Below are positions 10,179 to 17,718 of a stretch of 64,000 bases of DNA, piece after piece. The DNA lies in the NCBI RefSeq assembly GCF_000709085.1, contig NZ_JFBD01000010.1, positions 42,701 to 106,700 of the forward strand. The letters run 5' to 3'. The translations under genes and the position numbers were made by a program. Origin of the DNA: Virgibacillus alimentarius. Its GTDB lineage: Bacteria; Bacillota; Bacilli; Bacillales; Amphibacillaceae. The notes under the pieces are model-generated. The model did no database searches. It saw nothing but the letters and a program-made list of their open reading frames with translations, and was not told the origin of the DNA. The stretch's first letter is position 1, and each line of letters starts with the position of its first letter.

Positions 10179-10673
10179 TCACAATGGATGATACTTGCCA
10201 GTTACTGCATCAACAGTTAACATAAATTTATTTTCTAAGTAGATATCTCCCCCTTCTACAATCCAATATGGGCGATAAAATATTTCCTTCATTGTCAATA
10301 TAATCGGTGGTGGGGAAAAAACCTTCATTTTATATGAAATTGTGTCATAGACAAACTTTTTAGCAATTACTTTCGCATCCGCGGATTTTATTTTTCCCGG
10401 AATAATTGCATCCGTTTGTATTGCTTGTTTTTCAAAACAAGGAAACGTATTAACAATTGCTCCGATTCCGTTAATCCCGTCAATTGTACAACCAATCATC
10501 CCGCCCTTTGGATGAAAAAGACTTTTTCTTTCTAATTTATATTCAAAATAGTAGTAGGGATAGAACACCAATTGATTAACATGAAACAAGTTATTCGCAT
10601 CTGTTTTTTCAAATACAAGTTTTAATTCATGATGATCAAAACGCACATTTTCGGAATAAATGATCTTATTCAT
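10179..10673 (-). CDS. Protein of unknown function, 164 residues
   Basis: I do not recognise this protein. It has no signal peptide or membrane segment. It contains aromatic-rich stretches (FYPYYYFEYKL near residue 37, YRPYWIVEGGDIYLEN near 135) and ends LTVDAVTGKYHPL, a pattern loosely like PepSY-type domains. Its ATG overlaps the stop of the symporter gene by four bases (ATGA), so it is translationally coupled and probably serves the same transport or catabolic function. It is the last gene of the small protein-symporter-unknown unit. Confidence 0.75.
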   Translation of the reverse strand: MNKIIYSENVRFDHHELKLVFEKTDANNLFHVNQLVFYPYYYFEYKLERKSLFHPKGGMIGCTIDGINGIGAIVNTFPCFEKQAIQTDAIIPGKIKSADAKVIAKKFVYDTISYKMKVFSPPPIILTMKEIFYRPYWIVEGGDIYLENKFMLTVDAVTGKYHPL

Positions 10674-12241
10674 CGTTGTACACCTTGAACAGATGGTTTA
10701 TGTTTCATAAAGTCTGAAATAACTCTTGCCTCAGGTGCAATGTCCTGTGCTATATTCTGCTCCACTTTTTTTGGTAACCTCCGCGGGCCTTTTGCTTCTT
10801 CAAATATTTCTTCCATATCGGAAGTAGGTGGATTTCCAAATAAATTACCAATTATCATCCCGATCACTGAAATAAACAATCCCGCAAGAAATGGATGAAG
10901 ACCTGTAATAGCTTGCCAATCAAGTGCTGTCCAAAGAATATTCGTTATTCCTCCTCCAATCATGGAACATAGGACACCCGTGCTATTTGCTTTTTTCCAA
11001 TATACAGCGGCAATATATGGCACCATGAAACTATTCCCCATCGTCCCAAACGCAAAAACTACGAGATCAAATACTTTAGGGGGTTGAATCACAGCGACTA
11101 GTATTCCTGTTATTCCCGCGAATAAAATACTCAGGCGTGAAATTAAGATCATTTTAGTAGGATTGGCCTTTTTGTTTATAAACCGCTGGTATACGTCACG
11201 AGACAAAATCGTTCCCGCCTGCATTAATATAGAATCTGACGTTGACATAATTGCTGCCATCACAGCTGAAAGTAATAATGCAGCAACAACGCCAGGGAAA
11301 AATGTATAGGCAAGCGTCGGAATAACCATTTCCGGATCACTTAGATTAGGTAGAAGTACAATCCCAACTAAACCTAATAGATATGGTGAATAAGCAAAAA
11401 GCTGATTATATATCGCTGACCATAATGTTGCTGACTTAACTGTTTTTGTACTTTCCATTGACATATGTCGCACGACAACATGGGGAAGTCCCATATACCC
11501 GATCATATAAATTAAACTTGAGCCTAAAATAACTCCCCATTGTCCGTAATAAATATAGTCTTCCCCCCAAATACTTAAATAAGATGGATCCATTTCTCCA
11601 AGTGATTGATTTAAGCCTGAAAGCCCACCGACATGTACGAAGGCTACAACTAAAATACAAGCTACTCCCACAAGCATAACGAGTGCTTGAAAAAAGTCTG
11701 TCCATACTACTGCCAAATATCCGCCAGCAACTGTATAAATAACAATTACACCAACGCCAACAACTACTGCCCACTCATACTTCCATCCCGTCAAAGATTC
11801 TAGTGCTTTACCAGCCGCTAAAAACTGTGCAAATACGTACGCAAACAGAAATACAGTTGCGATGATTGACCCTACAATCCTTACTGCAGCACTTTTAAAA
11901 CGCTTTTCCAAATATTCAATTGGCGATAATGCCCCTAATAGCTCTGACATACGACGCATTCTTTTTCCTAATACGGATAAATTAATGATTCCTCCACCAG
12001 CATCCCCGATTGCATACATCATTGCGTACCAACCATGTTGAAAAGCTAATGCAGGTCCACCGAGGAACATAAAACCACTCATCGAAGTACTTTGCATTGT
12101 TAGCGCAGTAACAGCTGGTCCTACTTTTCTATCCCCCAATAAATAACTATTCGGTGATTTAGATGCCTTCCTAGAAAAATACAAACCAACACAAAGCAAT
12201 AAAAATAAATAGATTAGAAAAATAAGAACATCGTCTTTCAT
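10670..12241 (-). CDS. Sodium:solute symporter family protein
   Basis: A 523-residue integral membrane transporter of the SSS family, with about 13 hydrophobic segments. Typical motifs are visible: YLLGDRKVGPAVTALTMQSTSMSG near residue 35, TVAGGYLAVVWTDFFQ near 170 and LLSAVMAAIMSTSDSILM near 320. The substrate cannot be read from the sequence; location at the head of the pyrimidine cluster suggests uptake of a pyrimidine, dihydropyrimidine or beta-amino acid with sodium. The 46-residue membrane protein gene ends one base before its start codon region, and the 164-residue unknown overlaps its end. Confidence 0.88.
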   Translation of the reverse strand: MKDDVLIFLIYLFLLLCVGLYFSRKASKSPNSYLLGDRKVGPAVTALTMQSTSMSGFMFLGGPALAFQHGWYAMMYAIGDAGGGIINLSVLGKRMRRMSELLGALSPIEYLEKRFKSAAVRIVGSIIATVFLFAYVFAQFLAAGKALESLTGWKYEWAVVVGVGVIVIYTVAGGYLAVVWTDFFQALVMLVGVACILVVAFVHVGGLSGLNQSLGEMDPSYLSIWGEDYIYYGQWGVILGSSLIYMIGYMGLPHVVVRHMSMESTKTVKSATLWSAIYNQLFAYSPYLLGLVGIVLLPNLSDPEMVIPTLAYTFFPGVVAALLLSAVMAAIMSTSDSILMQAGTILSRDVYQRFINKKANPTKMILISRLSILFAGITGILVAVIQPPKVFDLVVFAFGTMGNSFMVPYIAAVYWKKANSTGVLCSMIGGGITNILWTALDWQAITGLHPFLAGLFISVIGMIIGNLFGNPPTSDMEEIFEEAKGPRRLPKKVEQNIAQDIAPEARVISDFMKHKPSVQGVQR

Positions 12242-12242
12242 A

Positions 12243-12383
12243 TTAATTTTTCACCTCGCCTTCAGATGGATCTTCTAAGTCATCATCTCTCTTATTTCTG
12301 AAATACATAAAGATACCTAATGCTAACCAAATAAAAGGCCATGGAACAATAAGCCAAAAGGATTCAACGGGAAAGTTAAACAA
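12243..12383 (-). CDS. Small symporter-associated membrane protein, 46 residues
   Basis: Begins with TTG at 12383, eight bases after AAGGAGG; the longer frame to 12509 has no ribosome site. One membrane helix (SFWLIVPWPFIWLALGIFMYF) is followed by a charged, acidic tail. Very short single-helix proteins next to SSS transporters are seen as accessory subunits. It is the first gene of the unit, with a leader of about 105 bases from the inferred promoter. Confidence 0.75.
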   Translation of the reverse strand: MFNFPVESFWLIVPWPFIWLALGIFMYFRNKRDDDLEDPSEGEVKN

Positions 12384-12498
12384 GATCTGTACCTCCTTCC
12401 TCCACACTCGATTAACCTTCATCTTGTCATTTAATTGATATGAGATGAATAGATAATTAGTACAACCTATTGGTGATAAACTAATCATCTGAATACAT

Positions 12499-12542
12499 AT
12501 TATAATCAAACTATTCAGTTTTCATTAGACGAAATGTTAAAA
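12499..12542 (-). promoter_or_regulatory. Promoter of the symporter unit with regulator box
   Basis: Minus-strand TATAAT at 12504-12499. Twenty-one bases upstream is TTTTAACATTTCGTCTAATG (TAGAC at 12526-12530, plus strand). It lies between the symporter unit and the divergent regulator, so the box could also control the regulator. Confidence 0.6.
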
Positions 12543-12587
12543 TAAGATAGCGCTTTCATTGACATATTGAAATTGGGGTGATAAAAG

Positions 12588-14195
12588 ATGGAATTAACGA
12601 TTAGAGCCATTTTACAACGGTCTGACTTTCAAGACACGGAAATAGTAGCAGGCAACAAAGGCTTGAATCGAAAAGTGAAATGGGTGCACATTGTTGAAAT
12701 TGAAAATTTCGGTCATTTGCTTCATGGTCGGGAATTGATTTTGTCAACGGGGTCAGAATGGGCAAATGATAAAGAAAAAAGTTTATATTATTTACAACAG
12801 TTGCTAGATTTTAAAGCATCGGGGCTTTGTATTGATCTTAACGGGCGTAATCAAATTCAAAGTTTGCCCACCGAAATGTTAAAACTGGCCGAACAAAATG
12901 ACTTTCCTATTATTCTTTTTAATCAAGAGGTCAAATTCATAGATATTACTAAAGATATTCATGAACTTTTACTTGGGTATCAAGAAAATTTTTGGTGGGA
13001 GTTGGAAAATTTAAATAAAGATTTCAACCATATTTTAGTGTCCAATGGTCCCATTGAAGCGTTTTTGAAAAAATTACATTTAACAACTAAGAAGCAAGTC
13101 GTCCTTGTTCATGATACGGGAGAATATTGGTTTTTCCCTTCTCCCACATCCAGCGTAAAGCAAAAAATAAAAACAGAATTAAAAACGAACAAGAACCATA
13201 TGGATTACGATTTCACATCAATTTATTTTTTAAATGAACAAATTGCACAGCTCTACACCATAGAAGACACGAACATTTCTTTATTCAACCAACTTGCCAT
13301 CAAGCGTTGTAGTGAATTTCTCGCGCAATATTTTTGGAAGCACCGTCAACAAACGGAAATTCATAAAGTTAAAAAGAATGAATGGATACTCGATGCCTTG
13401 CGTGGGGAAATATCCAGCGAGGAAACAATGATGAAAATGCTTCAAGAAAACACTTCAATACAGTTGAATGAAGTAAGTATCGCTGTCTTTCCATCTGCAT
13501 CTAGCTCAATTACTAAACAAAACGATGAAAGTTTTTTTACCGAGACACTGATGTTCATTCGTACTATATTCAAAAATGAAGGGTACCACTTACTAGCAAC
13601 TAAGGACCATAAACGCAATCATTTTATCCTATTATTAATAAATCAACGAAAACAAAAAAATATGTCCCACCGACTAAAGAGGGCTCTAAATAAAATAAAC
13701 AATTTGAATGTCAATCCTTCGGTTTCTGAAAATCTAAAGTGGTTAAGTTTCGGTAAAACTGTGAAAAACTATGATCAAGTCCAAACAAGCTATCAAACCG
13801 CTTTATCTACGCTACATTTTCAAAAAAACATACAAAAACTAGAAGAGCCATTTTATCATAATCTTGCTTTATATCGACTAGTGGAACAAATATCTGATAC
13901 AAATGAGCTAGAGGAGATAATTAACGATTATATCGGTCCCCTCCTAGATCACGATTTTAAAAAAGGGACAGAACTTTTAAAATCACTTCAAATTTATTTA
14001 AAAAACCTGGGTTCAAAAAATGAAACTGCACGCGAATTATTCATTGTACGTCAAACACTCTATCACCGATTAAATAAAATAAAAGAATTACTCGGAGAGG
14101 ACTATATCCATCCCGAGAACAGAGTAATGATTGAATTTGCTATCTATGCAAAGAACTATTTGGAAATGAACGGTTTAAAACCACTAAGAGTATGA
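12588..14195 (+). CDS. PucR family transcriptional regulator
   Basis: A 535-residue activator-type protein. Residues 1-120 match the PucR N-terminal domain (LTIRAILQRSDFQDTEIVAG, and HGRELILSTGSEW). The middle resembles the CdaR/GGDEF-like region. The C-terminus has the PucR-type helix-turn-helix (RELFIVRQTLYHRLNKIKELLG, about 488-510). PucR regulators govern purine, pyrimidine and amino-acid degradation. It is divergent from the symporter unit and is the only regulator in the cluster, so it is the natural candidate for the TAGAC boxes. The ATG follows a GGGGTGATAAAAG ribosome site. Confidence 0.9.
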   Translation: MELTIRAILQRSDFQDTEIVAGNKGLNRKVKWVHIVEIENFGHLLHGRELILSTGSEWANDKEKSLYYLQQLLDFKASGLCIDLNGRNQIQSLPTEMLKLAEQNDFPIILFNQEVKFIDITKDIHELLLGYQENFWWELENLNKDFNHILVSNGPIEAFLKKLHLTTKKQVVLVHDTGEYWFFPSPTSSVKQKIKTELKTNKNHMDYDFTSIYFLNEQIAQLYTIEDTNISLFNQLAIKRCSEFLAQYFWKHRQQTEIHKVKKNEWILDALRGEISSEETMMKMLQENTSIQLNEVSIAVFPSASSSITKQNDESFFTETLMFIRTIFKNEGYHLLATKDHKRNHFILLLINQRKQKNMSHRLKRALNKINNLNVNPSVSENLKWLSFGKTVKNYDQVQTSYQTALSTLHFQKNIQKLEEPFYHNLALYRLVEQISDTNELEEIINDYIGPLLDHDFKKGTELLKSLQIYLKNLGSKNETARELFIVRQTLYHRLNKIKELLGEDYIHPENRVMIEFAIYAKNYLEMNGLKPLRV

Positions 14196-14203
14196 TTGCT
14201 AAT

Positions 14204-14245
14204 GATGCTAAAAAACCCTTGATTTCTCAAGGGTCTTTTAGCATC
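14204..14245 (+). terminator. Terminator of the PucR-type regulator gene
   Basis: Stem GATGCTAAAA-ACCCTTGA with TCAAGGGT-TTTTAGCATC around a 4-base loop, nine bases after the stop codon. Confidence 0.75.
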
Positions 14246-14327
14246 CAATCTTATTGACTTTCGTTAGGCAAACAAAGGACAACCGCAGTCATTAACTTAT
14301 TCATGTCTCATAGGACACGGCAATATT

Positions 14328-14358
14328 ATTCGACAAAATTCGGGGAGTGCCAGGCACC
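14328..14358 (+). repeat. Dispersed 31-bp element, copy 1
   Basis: Begins ATTCGACAAAATTCGGGG and ends CAGGCACC. It lies directly before a truncated ABC ATPase fragment. Other copies are at 15729, 16360, 24326 (partial), 60261 and 63664 (inverted). Confidence 0.8.
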
Positions 14359-14382
14359 TAACGTAATGATGTATGTTAAAAA

Positions 14383-14712
14383 ATGGATGTGGATGAAGTC
14401 ATAAAAAGCCTTCCAAATGGATTAAACAGTAGACTTCAGGATAGTGGGGCGAATCTCTCCAGTGGACAAAAACAGCGGTTGTATTTGGCTAAAACACTTT
14501 TAAGCAACCCTTCTAACATCATTTTAGATGAAGCAACGAATCATCTCGATGCGAAAACGGAAGAATCCATCTTGGAAGCTTTAACTAAAATAAAAAATGA
14601 ACAGAAACTTATTTTAATTATGATCAACCACAATAAAAATATGTGGAATTATGCAGACGAAACAGTTGAATTAGGTGAATACAGACGAGAGAAACACACA
14701 CAAAAAGCTTAA
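14383..14712 (+). pseudogene. ABC transporter ATP-binding fragment
   Basis: C-terminal third of an ABC ATPase. The signature LSSGQKQRLYLAKTLL, Walker B NIILDEATNHLD and the H-loop region IMINHNKNMW are present. The Walker A motif, Q-loop and any membrane domain are absent. No ribosome binding site precedes the first ATG. The upstream break lies close to copy 1 of the dispersed repeat, which suggests a rearrangement. It probably has no function. Confidence 0.82.
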
Positions 14713-14740
14713 TAGAGAGAAATATTAAGCTTTTTGTGTG
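14697..14740 (+). terminator. Terminator after the ABC fragment
   Basis: Perfect 18-bp stem (14697-14714 and 14723-14740) with an 8-base loop. It overlaps the end of the fragment's frame and contains AAGCTTTTTGTG. Confidence 0.8.
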
Positions 14741-14924
14741 GATCTATAAGTCATGGAATTGACCACAGGGCACCCTGGGAAAGTCTGATTGTACGGTTAA
14801 AATGGCTGGTCCATTTTACGTAAGTAACGAATCAAAATCCCTCCTTGCTGTAGCTCAATCCTCTTTTATATTTATCTAGATGTAAATAGTTGCCCTAAGG
14901 AAAATTTAGATCAAAAAGTATACG
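14741..14924. other. Intergenic stretch, nothing recognised
   Basis: I see no coding frame, repeat or clear regulatory element between the ABC fragment's terminator and the 3' end of the phosphopantetheinyl transferase gene. Confidence 0.5.
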
Positions 14925-15668
14925 TTATATTAATTTAGCTGAAAACGGTGTGGTGTGTGATTCGGACGCTGCCATGAAATTACGGACGAGGAAGCTCGCC
15001 TGCATTTGCTTTATCTGTTCGGCAAATCCTTTATTTTTAGCACAAACAGCCAGTTTATACGCTGGATCGAGTGCGTATTCTTTAACATAAAAGGTTTGTT
15101 TCCCGTTTTCAACCTCATATTGCCCAGAACGAATCGAAGGGGTGATGCTAAAAGCATCCATGGAATGATACAATCCTTTTCCAGTTGCTTTTAGGTAACT
15201 TTCTTTCAAGCACCATAACCGATAATAATATGCTAATCGCTCTATTTCTTCTTTGTTCAGCAATTCCGCATATTCATCAGGAGTGAAAAATCGTTTCGCT
15301 TTAGCATAATCAATCGGATTCATTTTTTCAATAGCAACCCCAACAGACGTTGAGCTGATACTGCAGACAACCCACTCTCCAGAATAAGACAGATTAAAGT
15401 GAAGGGGCCTACTTGACTTCAACAATGGTTTACCATACTCATTTTGATAAAAGCATAAATCACTGCTTGCAACTTGTAATTTTTTGCTTAACACATATCT
15501 GGCCAACAGGCCGCCGATTAATGTCCGATGTGCTGCCAGATTATTCTGTAATGCACGTATTCGATTTTCCCTTTCTACTGACAGATAAGTCGACAATTGA
15601 TGAAATGTTTCTTGGTCAAGCATCTGATCCAAATGAACTGCATAAATCCTAACCAATCGACACACCAT
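14925..15668 (-). CDS. 4'-phosphopantetheinyl transferase superfamily protein (Sfp-like) with altered metal motif
   Basis: Sfp-type enzyme (247 residues) that would transfer phosphopantetheine from CoA to carrier proteins. Family features are present: HRTLIGGLLARYVLSK near 47, the FNLSYSGEW substrate motif near 92, and WCLKESYLKATGKGL near 152 with the Mg-binding Glu and the catalytic Lys. In the first metal motif, normally G-(V/I)-D-(I/V)-E, this protein reads VGVAIEKM. The Asp that binds Mg (Asp107 of Sfp) is Ala, a one-base change from GAT to GCT. The start is uncertain: ATG 15668, GTG 15665 or TTG 15656 (AAAGGATGG favours the later ones). Activity may be impaired. Confidence 0.83.
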   Translation of the reverse strand: MVCRLVRIYAVHLDQMLDQETFHQLSTYLSVERENRIRALQNNLAAHRTLIGGLLARYVLSKKLQVASSDLCFYQNEYGKPLLKSSRPLHFNLSYSGEWVVCSISSTSVGVAIEKMNPIDYAKAKRFFTPDEYAELLNKEEIERLAYYYRLWCLKESYLKATGKGLYHSMDAFSITPSIRSGQYEVENGKQTFYVKEYALDPAYKLAVCAKNKGFAEQIKQMQASFLVRNFMAASESHTTPFSAKLI

Positions 15669-15722
15669 CCTTTATTTTCGAGGAGATCCCCCCTACCGCT
15701 AGGGCAGGAGTGTAACCCCCTC

Positions 15723-16328
15723 TTATTTTTCGACAAAATTCGGGAAGTGACAGGCACCTGCGATTTCTTTGTTGGTTGCGCCGGAGTTTTTGGCATTTTT
15801 TAAGTGTAAGTCCATGCAGTGGGTACATCCGGATGCACATGCAACAGCGACCGCAATGAGCGCTTTTTCTTTTGCGTCAAGTAAACTTGGCTGCTCATGC
15901 CGATGAGAGAATTCGGTAAATGCTTTTGAAGCAGCCTCACTTAAAGAGGAGAATGCCTGAAGTTTATGGAAATAAACAGACCGATACACCCTACCCTGGT
16001 CAACTTTACTGAAGGCGTTTAAGGAAACCACACCATGCGCGATATCTGCTCCCGCCTTTAAGGCTGCTGTGAGCTTGATCACTTTCACTGCTTCTTCTTT
16101 TGATACTACTTTATTTTCCGCATGATTAACATGAAGTTTAACATAATAAGGACACCCTGTTGTATGTGCAACCGCAATGATAATTAATTCTTTTAACTTT
16201 GGTGATAAGACGTCTGAATCCGGGCCCTCTGGATGAACAAAAAACGTCTGGTAGATATCCGAATTTTTATTTTTAATTTGTTCTAATCGCTTGAAATATG
16301 CACTTTTATATAGGGTGTCTTTATACAT
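15723..16328 (-). CDS. AhpD-like (carboxymuconolactone decarboxylase family) protein with repeat-derived C-terminus
   Basis: Two tandem AhpD/CMD domains in 201 residues, usually peroxidase or thiol-redox proteins. The second has the complete C-x-x-C-x3-H motif (SGCTHCMDLHLKNA, about 172-186). The first reads TGCPYYVKLHVNHA and lacks the second cysteine. The final residues (AGACHFPNFVEK) and the stop codon are encoded inside copy 2 of the dispersed 31-bp element, so the native C-terminus appears to have been replaced. It lies downstream of the zinc alcohol dehydrogenase on the same strand. Confidence 0.82.
   Translation of the reverse strand: MYKDTLYKSAYFKRLEQIKNKNSDIYQTFFVHPEGPDSDVLSPKLKELIIIAVAHTTGCPYYVKLHVNHAENKVVSKEEAVKVIKLTAALKAGADIAHGVVSLNAFSKVDQGRVYRSVYFHKLQAFSSLSEAASKAFTEFSHRHEQPSLLDAKEKALIAVAVACASGCTHCMDLHLKNAKNSGATNKEIAGACHFPNFVEK
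15729..15758 (+). repeat. Dispersed 31-bp element, copy 2
   Basis: Reads TTCGACAAAATTCGGG through GACAGGCACC. It overlaps the 3' end of the AhpD-like gene and supplies its stop codon. Confidence 0.85.
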
Positions 16329-16359
16329 ACTTTTTCCTCCTGTTCATCATTCATTTCTT

Positions 16360-16390
16360 ATTCGACAAAATTCGGGAAGTGACAGGCACC
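16360..16390 (+). repeat. Dispersed 31-bp element, copy 3
   Basis: Identical to copy 2 over the core. It begins two bases after the stop codon of the zinc alcohol dehydrogenase, reading in the direction of that gene. Confidence 0.85.
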
Positions 16391-16392
16391 TT

Positions 16393-17406
16393 CTAAGAAA
16401 GGTTCATGACGATTCTGCCGTCAATTTTTCCTTTTTCCATTCGGTCAAAAATATCATTAATATTTTCAAGAGGTTCGACTGTTAAATTGGCTTTGATCTT
16501 GCCTTGTGCTGCAAAGTCGATCGCTTCTTGTAGGTCTTTTCTTGTGCCAACGATCGAGCCTTTAACGGATACGCCATTTAATACAGTATCAAAAATCGGA
16601 ATCGGCAATTCATCGTTCGGAAGAGCTACCGCTACCAGTGTACCGCCACGTTTGACAGATTGATAGGCTTGTTCGAACGGCTTTTTGGCAACAGCTGTAC
16701 TGATCGCTGCTTGAACGCCGCCAACCTCTTCTTTCATTACCTGTGCAGGGTCCGCTTTTATGGAATTGATGACTTTATCTGCACCTAACTTTTTAGCAAG
16801 CGCAAGTTTATCTTCATGAATATCGACTGCAATCACGTTAAATCCCATTACTTTGGCATATTGAAGCCCAATATGTCCAAGACCGCCGATTCCAAAAATA
16901 GCTACCCAGTCCCCTGGTTTTGCGCTAGAGACTTTTAGAGCCTTGTACGTGGTCACTCCGGCACAAAGAATAGGAGCGATTTCTTCAAAACTGACATTTT
17001 CAGGAATCTTTGCCACGTAATCCGCTGGTGCCTTGCAATATTCAGCGAAGGTCCCGTCCACTGAATAACCGCCATTCTCCTGATCATGACATAATGTCTC
17101 TCTGCCAGTTAAACAATATTCACATTCGCCGCATGCAGAGTATAGCCACGGAATCCCAACCCGGTCACCTACTTTAATCGATTTCACACCATCAGCAACC
17201 TTTTCAACAATTCCAACACCTTCATGCCCAGGGATAACAGGAAGCTTCGGCTTAACCGGCCAATCACCCGTTTTGCAGTGCAGGTCCGTATGACAAACTC
17301 CAGTAGCTTTTATTTTGACCAGAATTTCACCGTGTTCCAGCTCAGGAACAGGCACCTCTTTGATTTCAAGATCTTTGGTAAACTCATTAACAACTGCAGC
17401 TTTCAT
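16393..17406 (-). CDS. adhP: Zinc-dependent alcohol dehydrogenase (AdhP/AdhA type)
   Basis: NAD-dependent medium-chain alcohol dehydrogenase, 337 residues. Catalytic zinc ligands lie in [10 protein letters not shown] and [12 protein letters not shown]. The structural zinc cysteines are in [17 protein letters not shown], and the NAD fold motif is [14 protein letters not shown]. The ATG at 17406 is preceded by AGGAGG at 7 bases; an upstream in-frame ATG (17466) lies before the sigma-54 element and can be excluded. A sigma-54 promoter is 50-65 bases upstream, and a sigma-54 activator gene lies just beyond, so expression is probably inducible by that regulator. Confidence 0.93.
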   Translation of the reverse strand: MKAAVVNEFTKDLEIKEVPVPELEHGEILVKIKATGVCHTDLHCKTGDWPVKPKLPVIPGHEGVGIVEKVADGVKSIKVGDRVGIPWLYSACGECEYCLTGRETLCHDQENGGYSVDGTFAEYCKAPADYVAKIPENVSFEEIAPILCAGVTTYKALKVSSAKPGDWVAIFGIGGLGHIGLQYAKVMGFNVIAVDIHEDKLALAKKLGADKVINSIKADPAQVMKEEVGGVQAAISTAVAKKPFEQAYQSVKRGGTLVAVALPNDELPIPIFDTVLNGVSVKGSIVGTRKDLQEAIDFAAQGKIKANLTVEPLENINDIFDRMEKGKIDGRIVMNLS

Positions 17407-17454
17407 GAAATAACCTCCTAAAATAATTTTAAGATATCGTTTCATGATGATACA

Positions 17455-17471
17455 TGCAATTGTCATGCCAA
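17455..17471 (-). promoter_or_regulatory. Sigma-54 (-24/-12) promoter of adhP
   Basis: Minus strand reads TTGGCATGACAATTGCA. GG and GC are exactly ten bases apart, and both flanking elements match TGGCA and TTGCA. The distance to the ATG allows a leader of about 40 bases. Confidence 0.82.
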
Positions 17472-17511
17472 TAGAAAAAGTGGATCATTTCAACATGAAA
17501 GGGAGATGAAG

Positions 17512-17571
17512 TGCCAAAAAATCGGCAAGTCTGTCGAAAAGTCGGCTAACCTGCCAAAAAATTGGTATTGG
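17512..17571. repeat. 20-bp tandem array A (3 units)
   Basis: Three consecutive 20-base units starting at 17512, 17532 and 17552, of the form TGYCRAAAARTCGGC. Period exactly 20, non-coding, in the adhP upstream region. Confidence 0.72.
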
Positions 17572-17590
17572 TCTGGTTCGTAAAAGATTA

Positions 17591-17673
17591 TCAACCGAAG
17601 AAACGGGCAAATCGACTGGAGGGATGAAATTTCAACCGGAGAAACGTGCAAATCGACCGGTGGGATTACCCCC
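17591..17673. repeat. 20-21-bp tandem array B (4 units)
   Basis: Units begin at 17591, 17612, 17632 and 17653 with cores TCAACCG-AGAAACG or TCGACYGGWGGGA. The reverse complement core CTCCGGTTGA is the same as in the array at the right end of the window. The rest of 17407-17718 holds the sigma-54 promoter and nothing else that I recognise. Confidence 0.72.
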
Positions 17674-17718
17674 TCACATATGCCAACGTTGCACTCGCTT
17701 TCCATTTCAGAAGCGTTT

